Below, piece by piece: positions 9,410 to 18,972 of a stretch of DNA of 56,019 bases. This stretch comes from Planctomycetota bacterium (lineage in GTDB: Bacteria; Planctomycetota; SZUA-567; H5-PLA8): NCBI GenBank assembly GCA_023150555.1, contig JAKLKQ010000044.1:1-56019 (forward strand). The letters run 5' to 3'. Position 1 is the first letter of the stretch, and the number at the start of each line of letters is the position of its first letter. A program made the position numbers and the translations under genes. The notes under the pieces are model-generated. The model saw nothing but the letters and a program-made list of their open reading frames with translations. It was not told the origin of the DNA and did not search any database.

Positions 9410-10564
9410 ATGACGAACGTCCGATCGATGCTCCTTCTGGCCGCGTGCGCGCTGAGTTTTCCGGCCGCGATGGCGCGCGCCGCCGCCGATGCTCCGCCCG
9501 CCGATGCCGCCGGTGACGCGAAGGCGCCCGGCACCGCAGAGCTCATCGAGCGCCTCGGCGCAGAGCGCCCCGCCGAGCGCGAGGCCGCGCACGAAGCCCT
9601 CGCGAAGCTGGGCAAGTCCGCGCTCCCGCAGCTGCGCGCCGCGGCGTACCACGCGAAGGCCGAAGTGCGCTGGCGCGCCGAACGCCTGATGGCCGAAGCC
9701 GCGCCGGCGGAGGCGTGGAGCGATAGCCTGCGCGCGCGCCTCGACGAAGCCAAGGTCACGCTCGATGCCGACAACGCGCCGCTGGACGAAGTGCTGCGGC
9801 AGTGGGCCGACCGCGCGGGCGTGCCGCTGGCGCTGAGTCCGCACCTGGCTCGGGCGCTGGCCGCGCAGCCGCTGCGCGCGACGCTGCATATAAAGGAGTA
9901 CGGCGCGCGCCTGGCGCTCGAACGCCTGCTCGACGACCAGGGCCTCTCCTACGCGCTGGTCTTCAACGGCGTGGTGGTGGAAGGCGGCGCGAAGCTGCGC
10001 GGCGCGGTGCTGCACGAACTGCTCGACACCAAGGTCCCGCCGCTGGCCTTCAAGAACACGCCGCTGCGCGCGGCGCTCGAAGAAGTGCGCGCGGCGCTGC
10101 CGGCGGGGCTGGCCTTCGACGACGAGGTCTTCAAGCAGGAGGACGTGCAGGCGCTGAAGGTGAACCTGACCACCACGCGCGCGCTGCGCCTGGAGACCGT
10201 GCTCGCGATGCTGCTCGACGGCCACGACCTCGGCTACCTCTTCGACGACCGCCGCGTCTTCGTGACCAGCAAGGACCGCACCGGCGACGCTTTCGTCACC
10301 GTCGACTATGCGCTGGGCCCGCTGGTGCAGGCCGTCGAACGCCGCACGGGGCAGGACGCGCCCGACAAGATCGCCGAAGCGCTGCGCGCGTGCGTCGACG
10401 CGCGCTCGTGGACGAAGGGCAGCGGGACCTCCTGGCGCGGCGAGGACGTGCTGGCCGTCACGCAGCGCCGTTCGTCGCAGGAACGCGTCGCGGCGTTCCT
10501 GAAGCTGCTGCAGCAGGCCGAAGGGATCCTCGACCGGCCGCCCGACAACGGCCTCGAGTTCTGA
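9410..10564 (+). CDS. Secreted protein with secretin-N/STN-like repeats
   Basis: The protein has 384 residues. A signal peptide (SMLLLAACALSFPAAMARA-A) leads to a helical segment resembling HEAT repeats (LGAERPAEREAAHEALAKLG). Three related alpha/beta modules follow: VTLDADNAPLDEVLRQWADR, then PPLAFKNTPLRAALEEVRAA, then a final module ending DVLAVTQRRSSQERVAAFLK. The last is typical of the N domains of secretins and of short secretin-like proteins common in planctomycetes, where the 'laVtqt.e.h..v..fL' pattern recurs. It probably acts in the periplasm; no secretin pore domain is present. AAGGA lies five bases before the ATG. Divergent from the macroglobulin gene. The exact role is unknown. 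Confidence 0.7.
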   Translation: MTNVRSMLLLAACALSFPAAMARAAADAPPADAAGDAKAPGTAELIERLGAERPAEREAAHEALAKLGKSALPQLRAAAYHAKAEVRWRAERLMAEAAPAEAWSDSLRARLDEAKVTLDADNAPLDEVLRQWADRAGVPLALSPHLARALAAQPLRATLHIKEYGARLALERLLDDQGLSYALVFNGVVVEGGAKLRGAVLHELLDTKVPPLAFKNTPLRAALEEVRAALPAGLAFDDEVFKQEDVQALKVNLTTTRALRLETVLAMLLDGHDLGYLFDDRRVFVTSKDRTGDAFVTVDYALGPLVQAVERRTGQDAPDKIAEALRACVDARSWTKGSGTSWRGEDVLAVTQRRSSQERVAAFLKLLQQAEGILDRPPDNGLEF

Positions 10565-11117
10565 CGATTGCGGATTGAACGACTTCAACGCTGAGACGCA
10601 GAGAGCACAGAGGACGGAACGCATCGTTTCCGGCTTGCCGCGCCGAAGCTATAGCGTAGGCCGGTCACGGGTCGCAACGCAGAACGCGCGATCGTGTAGC
10701 GCGGGTATTAAACCCGCGCATCTGTGGCGAAGAACTCTTCGCCTGCTGAAACCAAGCAAGGCCGTGCCGTCGCTATCCGACACCCACGCCTTCCTCGAAC
10801 TCTGAATAGTGGCAGGGCATGTGGGGCGGGCGTCCCTGCCCGCCTCCAGCCGATGAATATGGTGTGGCGGGCGAAGCCCTGTGCGAAGCGGCACCTTTCA
10901 GGCCCAACGGGCCGTCATACATTAGCCAGGGGCGGAGCCCCTGGACTTGGCGCAAAATATTCTCGAGCCCTGAAGGGGCGAGATATATTCTCCTGCCGCA
11001 TTGGAATTGTTTCGCCCTTTCAGGGCTCCATTTCCATACATCGCATACCAGGGGCTTCGCCCCTGGCTATTATCTTGCGCGCCTTCGGCGCTTTGAGATC
11101 ACATTACCGCACTGCCC
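10565..11117. repeat. Repeat-filled intergenic region with a composite palindrome (10925-11068)
   Basis: No gene is seen. Directly behind the stop is a copy of the ACTTCAAC...GAGACGCAGAGAGC module (10583-10615). The segment 10925-11068 is a nested palindrome: outer arms CCAGGGGC...GCCCCTGG at 10926-10944 and 11048-11067 are each hairpins, and the inner arms AGCCCTGAAGGGGCGA (10966-10981) and TCGCCCTTTCAGGGCT (11012-11027) pair with one mismatch. The centre is AT-rich. It ends with a further small hairpin, GCGCGCCTTCGGCGC. The look is that of a REP/MITE-type repeat, non-coding in my reading. Confidence 0.7.
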
Positions 11118-11735
11118 TCACCCGCCCAAGGCCTTCTGCACCTCGGCCAACACCGCCTGCGCTTCCTCGAACCGCCCGCCCTTCAGGCACGTGGCGGCCA
11201 GGGCGAGCCGCCCGCGCATCTGCTGCATCTGCGTGCCGCTGTTCATGCTCACGAAGCCCGCCAGTTCCTGGACCGCGCACCAGATGCGGTTGAGTTGCCC
11301 GGAATAGAAGCCCTTCATCTCCTCCGTAAACTGAACCAGCTCCTCGCCGTATTCGTCCGGTGAAAGTTGGCGATTGAAGACCAGCCCGCCCTGGTTCGCC
11401 TGGTAGATCATCTGCTGCACCGGGTTCGGCGAGATGATCTCGCCGGTCCAGTCCTCGTAGTTGTTGAGCAGGAATTTCAGCAGGTCCGGGATGTCGGGAT
11501 CGTACAGCGTGACCCGGCGTTCGTGCTCGTGGACGTAGAAGCGGTTCTTCTTGTGCGCCATCTCGATACGCAGCACGCCGGACTGCAGCGTGCGCTTGGG
11601 ATCCACCGGCGCGCCGCACTTCGGACAGAGCTCGAGCTCGATGCCGTGCGTGGTCTCCTTCCAGTCGCACATCATGCACTTCTGCGTCAGCCACGCGAAG
11701 CGGTACGGTCCGCCCGGCGCGATCGCCTTGTGCAT
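11118..11735 (-). CDS. Hypothetical protein with a zinc-ribbon-like Cys4 motif
   Basis: This protein has 205 residues from the ATG at 11735, which stands five bases behind a perfect AAGGAGG; the frame is open further upstream but without such a site. The N-terminus has two cysteine pairs, CMMC and CPKC, about 19 residues apart, as in zinc ribbons. The middle is mixed alpha/beta (FYVHEHERRVTLYDPDIPDLLKFL) and the C-terminus is helical (LALAATCLKGGRFEEAQAVL), resembling a single TPR-like hairpin. No membrane segment or signal is visible. I do not recognise the family. It is flanked on both sides by repeat-bearing spaces, so it is probably monocistronic. Confidence 0.7.
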   Translation of the reverse strand: MHKAIAPGGPYRFAWLTQKCMMCDWKETTHGIELELCPKCGAPVDPKRTLQSGVLRIEMAHKKNRFYVHEHERRVTLYDPDIPDLLKFLLNNYEDWTGEIISPNPVQQMIYQANQGGLVFNRQLSPDEYGEELVQFTEEMKGFYSGQLNRIWCAVQELAGFVSMNSGTQMQQMRGRLALAATCLKGGRFEEAQAVLAEVQKALGG

Positions 11736-12214
11736 AGGCGCCTCCTTTTCGAGATGCGTTGCGGCCGTTGGCCGGCCGCGATTCGGCAACACGCGACCCG
11801 TCCCGCGCGCACCCCCGTGGTAGCGCGCTGGGCTATCCTGCCCATCGATTCGAGAGAGGAATTCCGCGCCGAAAGCCCCCTATAAAAGGAGGCCGCAGCG
11901 AGTGTAATGAATAAACCACACAGATTGCACAAGTGCAACTTTTGGTGTGGAAAAGTTGTGGGAAAATCGGGAGGCGCCACGCGCGATCATCGCCTAACCC
12001 GGAGGGCAAGGTACAATTGGTGTGTGTCCGCGAAGCCGTGTAGTAGGCCGTGGGTGCCACGGCACGAAGTGCCGTGCAGGTTACGCACAGCGCAACGCTT
12101 CGCCGCACATCACTGACGTGATGTGGCACCCGAAAGAGGGCGACACGGAGACCGGGAGACTCAAACTGGGGCAGGCCGCGCGCCGCTTCGATTCCACCCA
12201 TCCGGAGAGCCGCA
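11736..12214. promoter_or_regulatory. Divergent intergenic region with dyad and palindromic repeat
   Basis: This space must hold the promoters of the two flanking divergent genes. Two structures stand out: the perfect dyad TTGCACAAGTGCAA at 11925-11938, and an element bounded by GGGTGCCAC (12052-12060) and its complement GTGGCACCC (12123-12131). Inside the latter are two smaller hairpins (CGGCACGAAGTGCCG and CACATCACTGACGTGATGTG). A CCCCCTATAAAAGGAGG string lies at 11878-11892. No gene is convincing. Confidence 0.5.
12052..12131. repeat. 80-bp palindromic element with nested hairpins
   Basis: Terminal inverted arms of 9 bp (GGGTGCCAC / GTGGCACCC) enclose two independent hairpins, giving a three-way structure typical of REP/BIME-like elements. 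It stands 83 bases before the start codon of the gene at 12215. Confidence 0.6.
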
Positions 12215-12700
12215 ATGAACGTCCGTCGAACGATTGGGTTATGTGCGATCCTTTCGGCAGCAACGATGCTTTACACCTGCAGCGCGCCTGAAAGCGCTCC
12301 GCAGAAAGGAAAGCCTAGCGAAAAGCTGGAAGCGAAGAGCGAAGTACTCAGCCGTAAATCGGATGTCACCGCCCCCAAGAACCTGATTACCGACAAAGAA
12401 TTGCTGGACCGGGTAGCGAATGCCGTAGAACAAAAGATCGAGACCAAAGAACTCGTTGAGTTCGTAGGGGTAAAACCAACGATTAACACCTGCGAGAGAG
12501 GAACCATCGACATCTTCGAGCGCATCGGAATTGTATTCAAAGAGTCCGCCGACCACCCGATTCCACACAGAGAAGACCGAAAGGACGTGGTGTATTGGGT
12601 TCGGGATGTGCCCTCCACGAACCCGAAAATCGTCGGCATCTTCTATTTGAAGGACGGGACTCTATCTCTTTTCGAAGGCGAAGTTCTGCCTCCAGAATGA
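12215..12700 (+). CDS. Hypothetical exported (possibly lipo-) protein
   Basis: The protein has 161 residues. The N-terminus NVRRTIGLCAILSAATMLYTCSAPES is a signal peptide; YTC-S could be a poor lipobox. A charged linker of about 40 residues follows, then a compact domain (ITDKELLDRVANAVEQKIETKELVEFV ... IVGIFYLKDGTLSLFEGEVLPP). GGAG stands seven bases before the ATG. Codon use is less GC-biased than in neighbouring genes, hinting at horizontal origin. I do not recognise the family. Confidence 0.65.
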   Translation: MNVRRTIGLCAILSAATMLYTCSAPESAPQKGKPSEKLEAKSEVLSRKSDVTAPKNLITDKELLDRVANAVEQKIETKELVEFVGVKPTINTCERGTIDIFERIGIVFKESADHPIPHREDRKDVVYWVRDVPSTNPKIVGIFYLKDGTLSLFEGEVLPPE

Positions 12701-13127
12701 GCCTTCAGCTGGGTAGGCGACCGACCAACTACGGCACGCCAACAACCCCGCAGGGGCTGCATCTGACAGCCCAGGGTGGAGCGCAACGAAGTTGTGCGGA
12801 ACCCTGGGTAGGCTGCCCCCTACGAGCCGGCCCTGAAGGGGCCGCACCGTCCGCACTAGGCGGCGGCGCCCACGATCGTTCGAGAGCGCCCAGAGTGCTT
12901 CTTGTCGCGGCGCAATGCGCCGCGACCCGGACGTGGTGACGTCCGGGCCAACCAGGCGTAATCGCACCGCATGGCGCGCCGGCAACAGCATTAATGGAGC
13001 TGGGCTAGGTGACTTGATTGTCTGGGCCGTGGCTGTAAGGTCCCGGTTGACGGGCCCAGCGGCGAAAGCCCGGACGGCCTTTTGGAATTATCGCTTGTCG
13101 TTCAGGTCCCTAGGCGGGGAGGGCGTT
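12701..13127. repeat. Repeat-rich intergenic space (palindrome 12767-12815; REP copy 12897-12952)
   Basis: No gene. An imperfect palindrome CAGCCCAGGGT...ACCCTGGGTAGGCTG occupies 12767-12815 and is followed by the small hairpin GGCCCTGAAGGGGCC. The segment 12897-12952 (GCTTCTTGTCGCG ... CCCGGACGTGGTGACGTCCGGGCCAAC) recurs almost unchanged at 53049-53104. It ends in a 9-bp stem with loop GGTG. Confidence 0.75.
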
Positions 13128-13577
13128 ATGGGCGGCGAACCCTACATCTATATTGAAAAGTACCAGGCGGACATCGACCGGGTATTGCAGGAGTTGCGCC
13201 GGCGCGAGTTCAAGGCGGGACGCTACAACCCAGTCATCCGCTATCTGGCCGATTACCTCCCGCCGGGGCCGCAGTCCCCCGCGCCCGGAGCCAAGCACAG
13301 CAGCATCGAGGAAGCGCAGGAAGCGGCGGCCGAGGAAGGCACGCGCTCGATCCTGGATATTGACCACCTCAGCGATTTGCCGGAACCCGGCGGCGCCTAT
13401 CCGCTATCGCCCGAGACGCTCGAAGAGTACTTCGGGACTCAGCAGCCGACGCGCGTCATGGCCGAAGAGTGCGACGATCTCTTCGACAACATCGACCGCG
13501 GCGAGTGCGTCTACATCGTGCTCTTCGAGAACGGCAAGCCTTCCGAGATCATGTTCGCCGGGTATTCCTACGACTAA
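13128..13577 (+). CDS. Hypothetical protein, 149 residues
   Basis: The ATG at 13128 follows GGGGAGG by five bases, which fixes the start although the frame is open further upstream. The product is soluble and acidic with no signal peptide or membrane segment. It has a helical start (KYQADIDRVLQELRRREFKAG), a disordered Pro/Glu-rich middle (SSIEEAQEAAAEEGTRS) and a C-terminal part (ECDDLFDNIDRGECVYIVLF ... GKPSEIMFAGYSYD) that looks like a small folded module. I do not recognise it. The central part is of a kind often seen in regulators or adaptors with uncharacterised partners, but nothing supports a specific role. Confidence 0.65.
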   Translation: MGGEPYIYIEKYQADIDRVLQELRRREFKAGRYNPVIRYLADYLPPGPQSPAPGAKHSSIEEAQEAAAEEGTRSILDIDHLSDLPEPGGAYPLSPETLEEYFGTQQPTRVMAEECDDLFDNIDRGECVYIVLFENGKPSEIMFAGYSYD

Positions 13578-13883
13578 CCGGCCGTTGAAAATGACCCATC
13601 TCAATGGCCAATCACCAAGGGCACCGGTCTGCGTTCGCGTAGGGAGCGTGCCTCTGGCGGGCTTGCGCCCGCCCACCCCTTCGGGGTGGGCCAACCCAGA
13701 GCAGTGCTCCGCGAGCCTCTGCGTACTCCGTGTCTCTGTGTTGAAGTTGTTGTCTGACCGCTGAATGCTGACCGCCGGTAGCTTTTGCTGTTTGCCGTTT
13801 TTGGGCCGCCGTGATCTCTACTCTATTCTCTCTTGTCTCTAATCTGCTTCTCGCCCCTCATCCCTGACCGCTCGCCCCTGCCG
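13578..13883. repeat. Mosaic of short repeat modules
   Basis: Read on the minus strand, this space contains, in order after the STAS stop codon, CAGGGGCGAGCGGTCAGGG, AGGGGCGAGAAGCAGATTAGAGA, then GGCAAACAGCAAAAGCTACC, GGCGGTCAGCATTCAGCGGTCAG and AACTTCAACACAGAGACACG. Each module has other copies in the window (10.6, 18.8, 47.7, 51.2, 52.2 and 53.3 kb). No gene seen. Confidence 0.7.
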
Positions 13884-14222
13884 TCAAGGATTATCGTCGA
13901 AGCTTTCGGCGGCGATGCGTGCGCCGTGGTGGGATTCCATCAGCTTGTCGAGGCCGATCAGCTTCAGCACCGTCTTGGCGCGGTCGCTGACGTTGGCGAG
14001 TTTCATCACCGCGAGGTTCTCGTAGCAGAGCAGGTGCAGCGTCACCAGCGTGCCGATCTGCAGCGAGGCCAGCAGCGGGACGTCCTCCAGGTCCGCCACG
14101 AACTTGCGTTCGCCGTCCACCTTCAGCAGGCCCTCGACGACCTCGCTGGTGGCGTGCGGATTGGAGAGGTCCTCTGGGGTAAGCCCCAGGATCACCACGT
14201 TCTTGGTCTTCTTGATCTGCAT
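13884..14222 (-). CDS. STAS-domain protein (anti-anti-sigma factor type)
   Basis: This 112-residue protein is a single STAS domain: VVILGLTPEDLSNPHATSEVVEGLLKV, then a middle strand KFVADLEDVPLLASLQIGTL, then LLCYENLAVMKLANVSDRAKTVLKLIGLDKLM. In SpoIIAA-type antagonists a serine follows the central strand ('DLSxVxxidSsG'); here the matching stretch reads EDVPLLASLQIGTL and keeps a Ser. Such proteins bind anti-sigma kinases or act inside stressosome-like switches. The gene lies downstream of accD (136-base gap), perhaps separately transcribed. No partner kinase is next to it, but the window is rich in sigma factors. The stop codon is followed after three bases by a dispersed repeat. Confidence 0.8.
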   Translation of the reverse strand: MQIKKTKNVVILGLTPEDLSNPHATSEVVEGLLKVDGERKFVADLEDVPLLASLQIGTLVTLHLLCYENLAVMKLANVSDRAKTVLKLIGLDKLMESHHGARIAAESFDDNP

Positions 14223-14357
14223 TGGCGCTCGTTTGCCCGTACCAGACGTTTCAGGAACTCGTATACCTGCCGTGCTTCCTTTTATGACGAACGACTCCGG
14301 GAGGCAACGGCCCGATTCCGGAATTCCTTTAACCTTCCGCGCCCGACCGGCGACCCG

Positions 14358-15386
<1,029 letters not shown>

Positions 15387-15406
15387 GTACCGAGTCTCCG
15401 TTCGCG

Positions 15407-16048
15407 TCACGCCCCGCGCAGGGCGCCGATGGCCCGCGCGTAGTCCTTGGAATGGAAGATGGCCGTCGCGGCCACGATCACCTGGGCGCCCGCGGTACGG
15501 ACGCTTCCGGCGTTCTCGGCCTTCACGCCGCCATCGATTTCCAGCAAGACCTTCTCGCCGAAGAGCTTTTTCGCCTGCGCGTACTTCGGCAGGCAGTCCG
15601 CCATCAGCTTCTGCCCGCTGAAGCCGGGCTCGACGGTCATCACCAGCAGCATGCCGATCTTTCCGGCGTAGCTCTTGACCGATTCTACCGCGGTGCCGGG
15701 CTTGATCGCCAGCGCGGGCTTGGCGCCGTGCTTGGCGGCCAGTTCGAGCGCCCCGGGGATGTCGCCTTCGGCTTCCGGGTGCACGCTGATCCAGTCCGCG
15801 CCGCTCTTGGCGAATTGCTCGACGTACTTCTCCGGGCGCTGGATCATCAGGTGGCAGTCCAGCGGCAGGTCGGTCAAGCGGTTCAGCGCCTCGACGATGA
15901 ACGGCCCCATCGTGATGTTCGGGACGAAGTGGCCGTCCATCACGTCGACGTGGATCCAGTCCGCGCCGGCGGCTTCGACGGCCTGGATCTCGTCCTTCAG
16001 CCGCGCGAAGTCGGCGCTGAGCACGGAGGGGGCGATGAGGGTCTTCAT
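15407..16048 (-). CDS. rpe: Ribulose-phosphate 3-epimerase
   Basis: Rpe interconverts ribulose 5-phosphate and xylulose 5-phosphate in the pentose phosphate pathway. The 213 residues match the usual length. Recognisable are the start IAPSVLSADFARL, the metal-binding HVDVMDGHFVPNITMGP, the second histidine in LDCHLMIQRPEKY, the VEPGFSGQ loop and EIDGGVKAENA. It lies between gap and accD on the same strand; the stop overlaps a possible GTG start of accD. The spacing of 61 bases to gap fits one operon of central metabolism genes. Confidence 0.95.
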   Translation of the reverse strand: MKTLIAPSVLSADFARLKDEIQAVEAAGADWIHVDVMDGHFVPNITMGPFIVEALNRLTDLPLDCHLMIQRPEKYVEQFAKSGADWISVHPEAEGDIPGALELAAKHGAKPALAIKPGTAVESVKSYAGKIGMLLVMTVEPGFSGQKLMADCLPKYAQAKKLFGEKVLLEIDGGVKAENAGSVRTAGAQVIVAATAIFHSKDYARAIGALRGA

Positions 16049-16109
16049 AACGAAAGGCGCCCGCGCTTGCCTGGCCGCGGGCGCCGATGCGTTCTCCGGA
16101 AAGGAAGCC

Positions 16110-17129
16110 TTAGCCGAGCTTCGACGCGAGGGCCATCAGGTCGGCCATGCGGTTCGAGAATCCCCACTCGTTGTCGTACCAGCTGACCACCTTGACCAGG
16201 TTCTTGCCGTTCACCTTGGTCATGGAGGCGTCGACGATGCTGCTGTGCGGGTTGCCGACGATGTCCGAGCTGACGATCGGGTCGTGGGTGTAGTCGAGGA
16301 TGCCCTTCATGGGGCCCTCGCTGGCCTTCTTCAGCGCCGCATTGACTTCGTCGGCGGTGACGGTCTTGCTGACTTCCAGAGCGGTGTCGATCAGGCTGCC
16401 GTCCGGCACCGGCACGCGGATCGCCATGCCGTCGATCTTGCCGTCGAGCTCCGGCAGCACCTCGCCGATCGCCCGCGCCATGCCCGTGGTCGTCGGGATG
16501 ATGTTGCAGGCGGCCGTGCGCGCGCGGCGCAGGTCTTCGTGGATGCCGTCGTTGATGCGCTGGTCGTTGGTGTAGGCGTGGACGGTGGTGATCATCCCGC
16601 GCACGATCCCGAAGTTCTCGTGCAGCACCTTCACCACCGGCGCGGTGCAGTTGGTGGTGCAGCTGGCGTTCGAGAAGGTGAGGTGCTCCTTCTTGAGCGT
16701 CTTCTCGTTGACGCCGAAGACGATGGTCGCGTCGATCTTGTCCTTGGACGGCGCGCTGAGCAGCACCTTCTTGGCGCCGGCCACCAGGTGGTCGCCGAAG
16801 CCGCCCTTGGGCGACTCGCGCTTGGTGAAGATGCCGGTGCACTCGGCGGCGATCTCGACCTCCATGCTCTTCCAGGGCAGCTCCTTGGGGCTGCGCACGC
16901 TGACGACGGGGATCTTCTTGCCGTTGACGACCAGCTTGTCGCCGTCGGCGGAGACCTCGCCGTTGAAGCGGCCATGCACGGTGTCGTACTTCAGCAGCAT
17001 CGCCAGGGCCTTGGCGTCCGAGAGATCGTTGATCGCGACGACGTCGAACTGACTGCCGCGCGCGGCCAGCGTGCGAAAGACCAGCCGCCCGATGCGGCCG
17101 AACCCGTTGATGGCAACCCGGATACCCAT
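16110..17129 (-). CDS. gap: Glyceraldehyde-3-phosphate dehydrogenase
   Basis: This glycolytic enzyme oxidises glyceraldehyde 3-phosphate with NAD to 1,3-bisphosphoglycerate. The 339 residues show the Rossmann start INGFGRIGRLVFR, the catalytic SNASCTTNC (nucleophile about residue 155), the TTVHAYTNDQ segment with the assisting histidine, and the C-terminal WYDNEWGFSNRM. Full length with no odd changes. GGGAG stands ten bases before the ATG at 17129. It is the first gene of the gap-rpe-accD run; the 282 bases upstream separate it from a divergent gene and should contain its promoter. Confidence 0.97.
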   Translation of the reverse strand: MGIRVAINGFGRIGRLVFRTLAARGSQFDVVAINDLSDAKALAMLLKYDTVHGRFNGEVSADGDKLVVNGKKIPVVSVRSPKELPWKSMEVEIAAECTGIFTKRESPKGGFGDHLVAGAKKVLLSAPSKDKIDATIVFGVNEKTLKKEHLTFSNASCTTNCTAPVVKVLHENFGIVRGMITTVHAYTNDQRINDGIHEDLRRARTAACNIIPTTTGMARAIGEVLPELDGKIDGMAIRVPVPDGSLIDTALEVSKTVTADEVNAALKKASEGPMKGILDYTHDPIVSSDIVGNPHSSIVDASMTKVNGKNLVKVVSWYDNEWGFSNRMADLMALASKLG

Positions 17130-17411
17130 GGCTCGTAAACTCCCTTTGGCTGATTGGCGGCGCGGCCCGAAAGCTCCTGCCCGCCGAGCGCCGGGCCTGC
17201 GTACGCGCGCCTCGCGGGAACATCCAAGATAAAGGACGCGAGGGTGAAGTCAAAGACAGCGCGCCCGCCGGGCCTCGGCGTACCCCGATGCGCAGGCCTC
17301 AGGTACCCTCACCGCGCACCATGTGGTGGTGGCGTCTGGCAGTGGACAGGGCCCTCCGAAGCGCGCATAATGCGCCGTCTTGGTGGTTGCGTTGCCTCGA
17401 AGGAGCGTGTC

Positions 17412-17651
17412 ATGGCCGAAGAACTGCGCGAAGGCGAAGCGTTCACCGTATGCGTGTACGCCGGGAAGGGGCTGCCGCCCACCCGCACCGACTTCACCGA
17501 CCTGGCCAAGGCCGAGAAGGCGCTCGAGACCGCCAAGACCCACGCCATCCTCTTCAAGACCCGCCCCCCCACCCTGGGCCTCGGCTGGATCAAGATCAAA
17601 GAGAAACAGCCCGCGCCGGAAGCGCCCAAACCGGCCGCGCCCAAAGCCTGA
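17412..17651 (+). CDS. Small hypothetical protein, 79 residues
   Basis: The ATG at 17412 follows AGGAG by six bases. The product begins EELREGEAFTVCVYAGKGLPP and ends in a Pro/Ala-rich tail (KEKQPAPEAPKPAAPKA). The core (TDLAKAEKALETAKTHAILF) could form one small alpha/beta unit. No signal or membrane segment. Not recognised. It is followed after 72 bases by the DapA-family gene, whose own ribosome site and a TTGACT-like element at 17654 suggest separate transcription. Confidence 0.6.
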   Translation: MAEELREGEAFTVCVYAGKGLPPTRTDFTDLAKAEKALETAKTHAILFKTRPPTLGLGWIKIKEKQPAPEAPKPAAPKA

Positions 17652-17723
17652 CGGTTGACTTGTTCTGACGTTCAATAGAAGATTTTGCAGCGCACAGCAC
17701 CGATTACATTAAGGAGTCTTGCC

Positions 17724-18785
17724 ATGCCCGCCGCATACGTTCCCCAAGGCGCCTGGACCGCGCTGATCACGCCCTTCGACCGCTCGGGAAAGATCGACGA
17801 GAAGGCCTTTCAGCAGCTCGTCGAGTTCCAGCTCGCGCAGGGCATCGACGGCCTGGTGCCCGCCGGCACCACGGGCGAGTCGCCCACGCTGACCTGGGAG
17901 GAGCACAACCACGTCATCGAGGCTGCGGTGAAACTCGCCGGCGGCAAGAAGGGCGTGCTGGCCGGCACCGGCAGCAACAGCAGCGGCGAGGCCATCGAAG
18001 CGACGAAGCACGCGCGCGAGGCCGGCGCCAGCGCCGCGCTGCTGGTCGACTGCTACTACAACAAGCCCTCCAGCCTGGAACTGCGCACCGAGTACTACGA
18101 GGCCGTGCTGGCCGCGGTGCCCGAGATCCCGCTGGTGCCGTACGTGATTCCCGGCCGCAGCGTGACGGCGCTCAGCGCCGCCGACCTGGCCCTCCTGCAC
18201 CGCGCGAGCCCCAAGCGGGTGCCGGCCGTCAAGGAGGCGACGGGGAGCCTCGAACGCATGCGCGAAGACCGCGCCCTGGCCGGCGCGTCGCTGGCGATCA
18301 TGAGCGGCGATGACGACCTGACCTTGACGATGATGCAGGACGCCAAGATCGGCAGCAGCGGCGTGATCAGCGTGATGACCAACATCGTGCCCGGCGCGAT
18401 CGTGAAGATGGTCGCCGCGCAGCGCTCCGGCGAGACGTCCAAGGCCAACGAGATCGGCAAGCAGCTCGCGCCGCTGTTCAAGCTCGTCGGCTGCGCGGCC
18501 GAGCGCGAGGTCCAGGTCGGCGGCACGACCGTGAAGGTCGCCGACAAGTTCCCCAACCCCGTGCCGGTGAAGACGATGATGGCCGGCCTGGGCATGCCCG
18601 CGGGCAACTGCCGCAAGCCCATCGGCAAGATGACCAAGCCCGCCGTGCAGGCGTGCCGCAGCGCGCTGCAGGAAGTGCTGCGAAATGCGCCCGAGTTCCT
18701 CAAGCCGGTCGGGCAGGCCTTCGGAGCCGATGTCGCCAAGCGTCTCGCCGACGACGCCGTGTGGGCTGCGCTGACGAGAAGCTAA
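17724..18785 (+). CDS. DapA-family (dihydrodipicolinate synthase/N-acetylneuraminate lyase) aldolase
   Basis: This class I aldolase condenses or cleaves pyruvate-derived substrates through a Schiff base on a lysine. Visible are the GTTGES phosphate/carboxylate loop, Y140 in VPYVIPGRS and the Schiff-base lysine K170 in AVKEATG. At 353 residues it is about 55 longer than typical DapA; the extra part is the C-terminus (TKPAVQACRSALQEVLRNAPEFLKPVGQAF). AAGGAG lies seven bases before the ATG at 17724. It may be the lysine-pathway enzyme, but the extension and the lack of other lysine genes nearby leave the substrate open. A dispersed repeat starts three bases behind its stop. Confidence 0.85.
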   Translation: MPAAYVPQGAWTALITPFDRSGKIDEKAFQQLVEFQLAQGIDGLVPAGTTGESPTLTWEEHNHVIEAAVKLAGGKKGVLAGTGSNSSGEAIEATKHAREAGASAALLVDCYYNKPSSLELRTEYYEAVLAAVPEIPLVPYVIPGRSVTALSAADLALLHRASPKRVPAVKEATGSLERMREDRALAGASLAIMSGDDDLTLTMMQDAKIGSSGVISVMTNIVPGAIVKMVAAQRSGETSKANEIGKQLAPLFKLVGCAAEREVQVGGTTVKVADKFPNPVPVKTMMAGLGMPAGNCRKPIGKMTKPAVQACRSALQEVLRNAPEFLKPVGQAFGADVAKRLADDAVWAALTRS

Positions 18786-18972
18786 CGGCAGGGGTGAGCG
18801 GTCAGGGGCGAGAAGGCAGATTAGAGATTGGAGATGAAAGAAGGGAGATTGGGAACGGCAATCAGCGTAAGAGCGAAGTGAGTCAAGTCCCAGTCAAATC
18901 TCAAACCTCAGTCTTCAAGGTGGCTGCCATCTGTAATCTCAAAACTCTTAACTCTCATCTGTTTTTCGCCCC
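18786..18972. repeat. Dispersed repeat modules between two converging genes
   Basis: Read from the left, CAGGGGTGAGCGGTCAGGG and GGCGAGAAGGCAGATTAGAG begin three bases after the DapA-family stop. Read from the right, CAGGGGTGAGGGGCGAAAA overlaps the last codon and stop of the kinase gene. Two copies of the same family therefore face each other from the two stop codons. Confidence 0.75.

Noticed and set aside
15387..15410. GTG at 15410 as accD start overlapping the rpe stop
   Set aside because: Plausible through GTGA coupling, but the ATG at 15386 has a better ribosome site and gives the usual N-terminus; kept as an alternative only.
17654..17682. TTGACT-N17-GAAGAT as promoter of the DapA-family gene
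   Set aside because: The -10 match is poor and the region is short; left out of the feature list as too weak.
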